The notes under the pieces: generated by a model
Seen by the model: the letters and a program-made list of their open reading frames with translations, nothing else
Told to the model about the DNA's origin: nothing
Database searches by the model: none
Program-made: the position numbers and the translations under genes
Shown here: positions 35,899 to 45,000 of the stretch, one piece after another
Position numbering within the stretch: position 1 is the first letter of the stretch
How the letters are laid out: every line of letters starts with the position of its first letter
DNA from: Candidatus Methylobacter oryzae
GTDB lineage: Bacteria > Pseudomonadota > Gammaproteobacteria > Methylococcales > Methylomonadaceae
Length of the DNA: 54,176 bases
Assembly (NCBI RefSeq): GCF_003994235.2
Contig: NZ_RYFG02000008.1
Span: forward strand, 1 to 54,176
Direction of reading: 5' to 3'

Positions 35899-36999
35899 CT
35901 ACACAAAAGCTACATTATTTGCAGACAATCCCGAGACATCGACGCCTACCAGCGTTATTGAGTTGCCGCCGCCAAGGTCAATGCTTAAATCGTTTCCGGA
36001 GATGTGTATATGGGTAAGAAGGCTATTTATATCGCGAATGTCGGAGCCGTTAAGCCCGCTATCCAGTTGAACTTTGTCGGTTGCGGCATGAAAGTTAAAA
36101 ATTTGATCATGGCCGCTGCCGCTATGAACATCAAAAATGTTATGAGCCCCGTTACCTGTGTTATTGGTAACGCTATTTATAATTGCAGCTACATCGGTCA
36201 ATTTTTGATCCGACTTTACGGAGTTGACGATGTCTTGATGGTTTGCAAGAAATTGGTCTAACTGGCTGGTTTTGCTGCCGCCCGCAACGAGAATGTCATC
36301 GCCGTTGCCGCCGTTAAGATGATTTTCGCCTGTGTCAGTGTTGCCGCCACCTATCAAGGTATCGTTTCCGTTTCCTCCGTCCAGGTAATCATTACCGTTG
36401 CTACCATCAAGCACATCATTAACGCTTCCGCCATACAGTGAGTCGTTGTTGTCGCTACCTTTGATCACATTCCCGACTGTGTTATTGCCGTGAACTTCGG
36501 GATTTGTTGCCGATGAGTAATGGTATTCGTAACCTTCGGAGTCTTTTTGGCCTTCTTGTATCTGCTGTTCGGAAGGTGCGTTGCTATCGTGATTTTCAAG
36601 TTCATTTGAACTCATTGCGTTAATTCCACTGGGATTTTGAAGAGCAGCCGCAATTATTTTTTCAAGTGAACCGTCGCCTTGAATGCCAGTGGCGGCTGCC
36701 GATGAACTTCCGGCGGGATTTGGAAGGGAGTTACCGTTAACCGGATTGTTACTCTGAGTGCCGGAGCCGTTTTCCTCTGCATGCTGTTCGGAAGAACTGT
36801 CACTGTGATTTTCAAGCCCGCTTGTGTTGACTGTGCTGTTTCCCGTGGCGTTGCTCAAAGAACCGGAGTTTAGATTTCCAAGCAAGCCGTCGCTGCCTTG
36901 AACGCCAGGATCTGTTGCCGACAAATTGTGGTTTTCGTTCTCCTGTGTATCGTGCTCGGAAGATGTGTGGTTGTCGTTTTCTAACTGATGTGAACTCAT
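35899..36999 (-). CDS. RTX-type calcium-binding secreted protein
   Basis: A 366-residue acidic protein rich in Asn, Ser, Gly, Glu and Asp, with no N-terminal signal peptide. The first half holds three loose repeats around LENxxxxxSE followed by a Gln-rich stretch (near residues 6, 65 and 132). The second half has nonapeptide-like RTX repeats: NDSLYGGSVNDVLDGS, GNDYLDGGNGNDTLIGGG and LNGGNGDDILVAG. A C-terminal domain runs from GSGHDQIFNFHAATDKVQL to SGLSANNVAFV, the form of type I secretion targets. It should leave by a type I secretion system and fold on binding calcium outside the cell. No HlyB/HlyD/TolC-like gene is in the window. The function of the N-terminal half is unknown. Confidence 0.85.
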   Translation of the reverse strand: MSSHQLENDNHTSSEHDTQENENHNLSATDPGVQGSDGLLGNLNSGSLSNATGNSTVNTSGLENHSDSSSEQHAEENGSGTQSNNPVNGNSLPNPAGSSSAAATGIQGDGSLEKIIAAALQNPSGINAMSSNELENHDSNAPSEQQIQEGQKDSEGYEYHYSSATNPEVHGNNTVGNVIKGSDNNDSLYGGSVNDVLDGSNGNDYLDGGNGNDTLIGGGNTDTGENHLNGGNGDDILVAGGSKTSQLDQFLANHQDIVNSVKSDQKLTDVAAIINSVTNNTGNGAHNIFDVHSGSGHDQIFNFHAATDKVQLDSGLNGSDIRDINSLLTHIHISGNDLSIDLGGGNSITLVGVDVSGLSANNVAFV

Positions 37000-37192
37000 T
37001 TTGTTATCTCCAACGGGATTTATATCGTTTCAGTAAAGCGGGACGCCGCTTGTTTGTAATGATATAAAGCACTATCCGTGCCAACTTGTAATTGGCTGAA
37101 TAGTATGGAGTTTTTTGGAGATGCGCAGAAAGAATTAACTACTTATTTTGCATTTCACGCAAATAATGTCTGCAATTTTGGTATGAAAAGCA

Positions 37193-37209
37193 GCCGGCCG
37201 GTGGCCGGC
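37193..37209 (-). terminator. Rho-independent terminator after the PstS-like gene
   Basis: A GCCGGCC stem with a three-base loop and GGCCGGC partner lies just past the minus-strand stop at 37214. On that strand it is followed by TGCTTTT. Confidence 0.6.
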
Positions 37210-37213
37210 GCGC

Positions 37214-37651
37214 TTATTTTTCAGCAGTTGGCGTGATTAATAGCAGGGTTTTTACCCGGCTATCCACTTTTTGCTTGCGGATATAACCGATCGACCCTGT
37301 TGTAGAGGTCACAAAACGTAGTATGGCTTCTTCGGACGCCATGACTTTAGGGGGAGTGATGCCGTTGAAATATTGGACATTCCAATAGTCTTCCTGTTCT
37401 TCCGGCAACATTGAGAAAAGCGTCAGCGAGAAACTGCGGCGCAACGGATCGGAGATCGGTAGGTTAAGAGGAACCCAGCGATTTCCCTCCGGGTCGATTT
37501 GACTTTTGCGTTGGTAAATAAGCTTTAAGTTATCAAGCGACAACGTGTCCAGCGGGCTGGTTGCGGCAGTTACGACCGCTAAGGGCTCGACAGCGCGCAC
37601 AGGAAAACAGGCTAGTAACAGGACGACAAGCAGAGGGTAAACTATACGCAT
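37214..37651 (-). CDS. Small PstS-like periplasmic substrate-binding protein
   Basis: A 145-residue secreted protein of the short PstS-like group. I start it at the internal ATG giving MRIVYPLLVVLLLACFPVRA, a clean signal peptide. The longer 152-residue start would overlap the porin gene by 17 bases. The mature protein has LDNLKLIYQRKSQIDPEGNRWVPLNL, PLRRSFSLTLFSM and a closing TTGSIGYI, matching the core of phosphate-binding-type domains at half their length. It lacks the usual phosphate-loop halves, so ligand binding is uncertain. It follows the porin-like gene by four bases, the pair recurring in other genomes as a porin/anion-binding unit. That specific pairing is my inference. Confidence 0.75.
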   Translation of the reverse strand: MRIVYPLLVVLLLACFPVRAVEPLAVVTAATSPLDTLSLDNLKLIYQRKSQIDPEGNRWVPLNLPISDPLRRSFSLTLFSMLPEEQEDYWNVQYFNGITPPKVMASEEAILRFVTSTTGSIGYIRKQKVDSRVKTLLLITPTAEK

Positions 37652-37655
37652 CGTC

Positions 37656-38687
37656 TTAAAACAGTATCGCAAAAGAGGCGGATAGACCGTCCGGGGCCAA
37701 CAGTTCGTTATGCGTCCCGGTGCGATATTCCAATTTCCAGACCACAGGCGGCAAAGGCCTGTAGGCGAGTCCTAATACGCCAGCTTGTCCGGTTTTATCC
37801 AGCGGTTGGTCAAAGAACTCGTAGCGGCCGACAGCGAACCAATGCTGGCTAAAAAGAGGAATTACGCTTTGCGCAAAACCTTGCCAAATGTCTTTCGTAT
37901 TGGCATGGCCGCTGGTGCGGTAAATGACCTCGCTGCTAAGTTCGAATTTTTGATAGGACCACTTTACATCAAGCCCGGCCAAATGATAACGGGCAGGGTG
38001 CAGGTCATTCAGGGCAAAGTTTGCAAAAGAAGCGCCTATTTGCAGCGTATCGTCCAGGTAGTAACGTAAACGGGCGCCCACGGCATCGTCAAAAGGCTCT
38101 CTTGATTGGTGCGGGTCTAAGGCATCGGTGGCGTCGCCGTACACGCTATATTCGAGTTGGCGGCTAGCCACTAGTATGGAACCGTGCAGCATCAGCCCTG
38201 AAGCATGGGTCGAGAATGATTTTTCAGTCGCGACAGGGCGTGAGGTCGTCCAAACCAGCGGAGCGGCATGGATGACGTTCCATTGGCCGATAGGCGTCAG
38301 GAATTTACCGAGCCGTACCGTTAAATTGTTATTGATCAGCGTGTCGAGATAAAAGCGTTCAAACTCGAAATGGGCATACTGCGTTCCCAATGCCTCGCCC
38401 TCGCCGCCACGCAGCACATCGCCGCCTTCCAATTCCGAAAAAAAACGCAGCCGCGAGCCATTATCCCAAGTAATGAACATACTGAGATCGGTGGCTTCGA
38501 AATACCATGGAGCTGAACGCGGCACGTCTATTTTTGCATTGGCATAGCCGCCGATACGGAGCCCTGTTTCGCCGACAGCATAGCCGCTGCCCAGTCGATA
38601 AGCGCTATCGGAGTCATCGGCCGCTACGGGCATCGATGCTATCGATACGGCAATCGCAAGAAGCTTAAAAAGACTGAAGAGGCGCAT
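37656..38687 (-). CDS. Outer-membrane porin-like beta-barrel
   Basis: A 343-residue secreted protein with a signal peptide (LLAIAVSIASMPVAA). It has the alternation of aromatic and polar residues seen in barrels and a terminal Phe in SFAILF. Stretches such as NLTVRLGKFLTPIGQWNVIHAAPLVW and LRYYLDDTLQIGASFANF resemble phosphate-selective and other porin-like proteins. The plug or loop residues that set specificity cannot be judged. It is followed by the small PstS-like gene, suggesting an uptake or sensing pair for an oxyanion. It starts about 350 bases from the end of the glucan synthase gene, across repeats A6 and B2. Confidence 0.78.
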   Translation of the reverse strand: MRLFSLFKLLAIAVSIASMPVAADDSDSAYRLGSGYAVGETGLRIGGYANAKIDVPRSAPWYFEATDLSMFITWDNGSRLRFFSELEGGDVLRGGEGEALGTQYAHFEFERFYLDTLINNNLTVRLGKFLTPIGQWNVIHAAPLVWTTSRPVATEKSFSTHASGLMLHGSILVASRQLEYSVYGDATDALDPHQSREPFDDAVGARLRYYLDDTLQIGASFANFALNDLHPARYHLAGLDVKWSYQKFELSSEVIYRTSGHANTKDIWQGFAQSVIPLFSQHWFAVGRYEFFDQPLDKTGQAGVLGLAYRPLPPVVWKLEYRTGTHNELLAPDGLSASFAILF

Positions 38688-38719
38688 GGATTAAAGGTAA
38701 AGGCGTTAACGAAGGGTTT

Positions 38720-38777
38720 TCAAGCTGAGTTGAGCAGCTTGTCCGCTCAATCGAAACTTATGCCCTTTAGGGTATAA
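38720..38777 (-). repeat. Family A dispersed repeat, copy A6 (inverted)
   Basis: Reverse orientation: AAGCTGAGTTGAGCAGCTTG then GTCCGCTC and ACTTATGCCCTTTAGGGTATAA. It is the only clearly inverted member in the window. Confidence 0.88.
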
Positions 38778-38956
38778 GAGGACTTAAAAATGTATTCATA
38801 CCGGTTTAGACGATTCTTCAAAATACAATCAAAAATAGAAGAGTCGCCTACGTAAAAATACTAGAGTTTGAGTCATCTGAACAGGAATTGCAAATTATAA
38901 GGAAAGGAAGAGCGGAGTTTTAACGGCAGTACCGTTTGTTGAGAACGTTGTGAGTT

Positions 38957-38989
38957 AGACCTTCCAGGTCTTCAAAACCTGGAAGGTCT
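38957..38989 (+). repeat. Family B palindromic repeat, copy B2
   Basis: Perfect 13-base arms AGACCTTCCAGGT and ACCTGGAAGGTCT around a seven-base loop. It lies 44 bases past the end of the minus-strand glucan synthase gene. Confidence 0.92.
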
Positions 38990-39032
38990 GTCTCGTCGAT
39001 ATATGTGGTAAAGAAAGAGGATGGAACTAAAA

Positions 39033-42000
39033 TTATCCCATAACCACCAGCACTTGATGATGTTGGCCATCCTGAACCAGCGTAATGCCGTCCAGCGCGG
39101 ATTGCGGCACGCCGTCCAATTCAACGGATTGCACGCCTTTCGAAACGCCGCCGGGATTATCGACGGTAATTTCATAACAAGTCGCTTCATGTTGGTAAGT
39201 GATGCTGTAGCTGCGCCATTCGCGAGCAATACAAGGATTGAAATACATTTTGCCGGCGCGGATGGTCAGGCCCAGCAGCCATTCCAGACCGGCCCGGTAA
39301 AACCATCCCGCCGCGCCGGTGTACCAGGTCCAGCCGCCGCGGCGTACATGCGGCGGCACCGCATAAATATCGGCCGCTATCGCATACGGCTCGACTTTGT
39401 AAGCATGGACGCCGGTCCGGTTGGCGGTGCGGTTGATCGGATTCAGCATGTGCAGCAGTTCAGCCGCTTGATCGCCGTCGCCGAGCATCGCGTAAGCAAT
39501 AACGCACCAGACCGCGGCATGGGTATATTGGCCGCCGTTTTCCCGCACGCCCGGCAGATAGCCTTTGATATAGCCGGGGTCCAACGGGGTTTTATCGAAA
39601 GGCGGCGTAAACAACAACACCAGGTCGTCGCCGTATTGAATCAGGTATTCTCGGACCGAATTCATCGCCAAACGCGCCCGCTCCGGATCGGCCGCGCCGG
39701 AAATAACGCCCCAACTTTGGGCCAGTGAATCGATACGGCATTCGCTGTTCGACGCGGAACCGAGCGGCGTGCCGTCGTCGAAATACGCGCGCCGGTACCA
39801 GGATACATCCCAGCCTTCCGCTTCGACCGCCGCTTGCAGCTTGGCGGCATGTTCGCGCCAACGCAAAGCGCGCCCGGCGTCGCCGCGCGCTTCGGCCAGA
39901 GCGGCAAATTCGGACAATGTCGCAATCAGGAACCAGGCCAGCCAGACGCTCTCTCCGTGGCCTTGATGGCCGACCCGGTTCATGCCGTCGTTCCAGTCGC
40001 CGCAACCGATCAGCGGCAGGCCGTGAGCGCCGGTTTTCAAACTCGAATCGAGCGTTCGCGCGCAGTGTTCAAACAGGCTGGCTTGCTGCCCGGATAGTGC
40101 CGGCTCGAAGTAGGCGTCTTCCTGTTCCTGGGCCAGGAGCTGGCCTTCGATGAACGGCAGTAGCTCGTCGAGCACGGCGTTATCGCCGCTGGCCTTGACA
40201 TAGTGAGCCGCCGCATACGGCAGCCAGACCAGGTCGTCCGAAAAATGCGTGCGCACGCCGCGATTCGAAGGCGGATGCCACCAATGCTGCACGTCGCCTT
40301 CGACAAATTGATGCGCGGCTGCGCGGAGTAGGTGAGCGCGGACCAGGTCGGGCCGCGCTACCGCAAGCGCCATGCTGTCCTGCAATTGATCGCGAAAACC
40401 GAAAGCGCCTCCGGCCTGGTAAAAAGCCGCGCGCGCCCACATCCGGCAGCTCAGGGTCTGATACAGCAGCCAACCGTTCAACAGTAAGTCCAGCGCCCTG
40501 TCCGGCGTTTTGACCTGGGTTTTGCCGAGCGTTGCCGCCCAGGATTGCTTTATGGTGGAAAAAACGTGTTGCATATCCGCGGCCCGGTAACGTTTGACCA
40601 ATTCGGCCGCATGATCGCGGTCGCTGCCTTGCCCCAGCAGTAAAATAATTTCAATGCTTTCATTGGCGGCCAGTTCTATCGGCGTCGTCAACACAGCGCA
40701 AGGGTCAAGCCCTGCACCGACACGGTTTTTAAGCGTCCTGGATTGACGCAAGGCCAGCGGCGCATCCAGCGTGCCGTTACGGCCGATAAATTCAGTCCTG
40801 TTGCAGGTCCAGGCCGTTTGCCGGCCGGCCATGTCGACAAAAGCAATGCGTTCGCCAAAATCGGCGTCCATCCGGTTATAGGCAAGCAGCGCGCCGGTTT
40901 CCTGATCCGGTTCGCTGACGATATAAGGCGCGGTGGCCGTGCGCGACGCGCCGAGCACCCATTCGACATAGCCGGTCACCGTTAATTTACGGCGGCGGCC
41001 GGACGTGTTTGTTAACGTTAACGATGAAATTTTGACCGGATCGTCGGGGCTGACAAACTGCAACAGTTCGCTGCGGATGCCGTGGGAAACATGCTCGAAA
41101 CGGCTGTAACCGTGGCCGTGGCGAATAACGTAAACGGCCTTGTCCACGCGGATCGGCAGCGCGGTCGGCGTCCACAAAGCGCCGGTTTCGGCATCCTGCA
41201 AATAAAATATTTCGCCGGCAGGATCGCGGACCGGGTCGTTCGACCACGGCGTCAGTTGGTTCAAGCGGCTGTTCAGGCTCCAGGTATAACCGCTGCCGAG
41301 CTCCGATACGGTAAAACCGAATTCGGCATTGGCGATTACATTGATCCAGGGGGCGGGCGTAGATTGCCCCTTGTCCAGCACGATTACATATTCGCGGCCG
41401 TCGTCGGCAAATCCGCCCAAGCCGTTGAAGTATTCGAGACCGGTCGGCAGGATTGACGGCTCGTTGCCGTCAATCGCCGGCGCGGGCAGGGCTTTAGGCG
41501 GAATAAACTTCGGTATCGGCTTCGGATGCCTCATCAATTGCTCGGCCAACGTGCCGCGGTTGCTCAACAGAACCACGCGCGCCGTGGCTTGCAGTAACAC
41601 GCACTCCTGTTCGCTAAGCTGGTCGGCACGTAGCGCAAAAACTTCGCCCTGTTCGCCGTACTCATGCAGCGTCGAAAAGGTTTTATTTTCGCGAACCATG
41701 TTATCTACCAGGGTCTGTAATTCATTGGCATAGGTGATTTCTTTTTCATTCAGGATCACCAAATCGACCGATAGGCGCTTCATCCGCCAATATTCATGGG
41801 CGCGCAATAATTGGTCGACAATGGCCCGGTCTTCGGTCGATGCAACGCGCAGCAACACGATCGGGCGGTCTCCGGAAATGCTGAACCGCCATAAACCGGT
41901 AACGTTGAGTTGGTTCATCTGCACCAGCCTGGAATTGGCCCGCAGTGAAGCATCCGCATACAGCAAGTGGTTTGCCAAAGCTTGAAATAATTGGGCTTCA

Positions 42001-45000
42001 TCGGATTTGATGCGCAAATGCCGTAGTTGGATATGCGCATGCGTCCAGGCCAGATCGGAAACCCGCTCGAAAGTCCCCGGATTGCGATACTTGTCGGCCA
42101 GATCTTCAACGGCTTGCCGCGATGGCGCGATCAAAGTCGTAAAAGTCAGGTGAACGGTCGCGCCCGGTTCGACGCTGACCTGCGTTCTCAGGCTGAAAAT
42201 CGGGTCAAGCACCGCGCCGACCGTATTGCTGAGCGGGCGGCCGTCGATTATCGCGGCCGGAGCCCGTAACGTTTGCCCCCGGCCTATAAACCGAACCCGG
42301 TCGGTTTCGTACTGAAGCCCGGCGCAAGCCGTACTGCACGCCAGTACATGAGCCGCCCAAATTGGCGGTTCTTTTTCCGACCGGGGCCGCCGTTGCGCGA
42401 TTAACGCATTGGCCTGCGGCAGGAATTCGGTTTGTATGAACAAATTCGAGAACGCCGGATGCGCAAGGTCGGCCATCGGCGCGGCCAGTACAATTTCAGC
42501 GTAGGAAGTCAGTTCGATTTCCTGGCTATGCGCGCCGTTGTTGATTAAGCTCAAATGCCTGATTTCGGCATTATCCTCGGGCGAGACGATGATCTCCAGG
42601 CGGCTGGTTATCGCGTTGTCTTCGCGCGAGATACGCACCCTGTCCTCGAGAAAAGCCACATCGTATTTATCAGGCACCGCCGCGGTCGGCTGGTAGCCGG
42701 CAGACCAGATTTTTCCGCTCGTCAAGCTGCGCAAATAAACATAACTGCCCCAGCAATCGCAGGTCGCATCTTCACGCCAGCGGGTGACGGCCAGTTTTTC
42801 GCAAACGCTGTAACCCGATCCGGCCGCGGTAACCATCACGCCGTAACGGCCGTTGGACAGCAAATGCGCGGACGGCGCCAACGACATCGGCGAAAGCGTG
42901 CGGCGCATCGGCGGCTGGACGATTTCTTTAACTTCGGCTTCCGCTTCGGCTTGCGTGAAGTCGGGAATGCCGCGGTCAAGGCCGTGCGGAACCCGTTCCT
43001 GCAACAGCAATTCGGCGCCTTGGATCATCGGCACGCGATGGAAACGGCGGCGCATCACTTCGTTCAGTACGACATTGGTCAACGATACCAACGACATGCC
43101 TTGATGATGGGCCATATAGCAGCGCACAAACGCGACTTTCTGGTTTTCCGCGAGCCGCGACGGCGTGAAATCGAGCGCTTCGAAAAAACCGTACTGCCCT
43201 AAAGCGCCCAGTTGTTCCAGATGCTTGAAGTTTTCGACTGCGGCATGGGTGTGATACATCGCCGCCAGCGCCGTCGCATACGGCGCAACGACCAGGTCGT
43301 AGCCGAGCCCGCGCTTCATGCCCAAACCGGGCACGCCGAACGCGGAATATTGATAAGTGAACCAGCGGTCGCGGCCGTTAAACGCCGATTCGGAAACGCC
43401 CCACGGTACGTTGCGTTGTTGGCCGTATTCGATCTGGTTTTGCACGATCAGGCGGCAGGTTTGATCCAGCAGGCTGTAGCGCGGCGTATAGGTCACCAAT
43501 GACGGCATCAGGTATTCGAACATCGAACCGGACCAGGACAATAACACGGTGCCGCTCGCCGTGCGCGTGACCCGGCGGCCCAAATGAAACCAGTGCGAGC
43601 TCGGCACTTCGCGCTTGGCGATTGCAATCAAGCTGGTCAGCCGGGCTTCCGAAGCCAGCAGGTCGTAATAACTGTCGTCGATCACGCCTTTTTCAACGCG
43701 GTATCCGAGCGAAAACAGGTGCCGCTTGTCGTCGTACAGAAAGCGAAAATCCATCTCGAAGAACAGTTGTTCCGACAGATCGGCCAACGCATTGATCCGT
43801 TGCGTCAATACATTCCAGCGCTGGGCTTCCGTTTGCTGGTGGTTAGCGAATGAAAATCCGAAATGTACCGATGTGCTGAAATTTTCCAGGTCGCGCTGGT
43901 GAGAGTAGATGTCGTCGTGCAGCAGCGTAGCCCATGCCGCCATTTCGCAGCTATCGGCCGGGTCGCCCCGTTCGGCCGCGTAAGCGCGCGCCAGGTCGAA
44001 CAGGTTGTCGGCGCAAGGCTTTATCAGCCGCCACAGCCGCGCGCATTCTTCGGAACTGGCGGGCGTGCAGGCCAGCAACGCCCCCAGTTTATCGCTTTTC
44101 TTTTGCAGCTCGTCCAGCGTCACCATCTGCATGCGCCGATCGTCCTTGATATTGGCAAGTTCGGATACGAACAGCCTGTGACTATCGGCAAGCCCTTCCA
44201 ACAGCGTTGAAAACGCCTGCGGACGTTGTATTAAATCGCGGCAGCCTTGGGCGACGACCAGTAAATGGGCGGCCAAATTGCCGCTATCGACGGTCGATAC
44301 ATATTTGGGTTCCAGCGCATGCAGCGTAAGGGTGTCGTACCAGTTATAAAAGTGCCCGTGCAATCTTTGCATTTTGTTCAGCGTATGCAAGGTGGCTTCC
44401 AAACGGTCAACGGTGTCTGTGATCCCGATCCAGCCAAGATCGTGCGCGGCAAGCGTCGATAATAAATACAGCCCGAAATTGGTCGGCGAACTGCGATGGG
44501 CAATTTCGGGATTAGGATCTTCCTGGAAATTATCCGGAGGCAGGTAATTTTCCTGCTCGGTCACAAAGCGGGTAAAGAACCGCCAAGTGCGCCTGGCGAC
44601 TTGCCGTAGCGCCAGGGCATCTTCGGTAGATAGTAATTCGCCCGGATCCGGTCTCGGCGGCAAACTCAGGATATGGCCGATGACCGGCGACAGCAGCCAT
44701 AACAGCAGGAACGGCGCGGCAACTTCAAGCGCAGCCGGATTGAACAACAGCACGACCGTGCCGGCGCCTATCACGACTATCATGACCTTGCCGAGCGGCC
44801 GGAGCAGGCCTTTCATCGTATGTTCCGCGTTTGTCTTGGCCTGCAATGCGGTGACCCAATTAAGCAATTTCCGCCGGGTGATGTACAGCCGCACCAGCGT
44901 GCTGACTATCGCATCCGCCATCAGTAAAGCCTGTTGCACCAGCAGCGTCAGCGTAACCAGGCTATTGCTGAAAGCCAACATGATATTTTCGGCGGTGGCG

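Larger units (their letters stand above)
38688..39032. other. Repeat-bearing spacer upstream of the porin gene
   Basis: These 345 bases hold the inverted family A copy (38720-38777) and the family B palindrome (38957-38989). I see no coding frame. The promoter of the porin gene should lie near the left end, and the family B hairpin may stop transcription of the glucan synthase gene. Confidence 0.5.
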
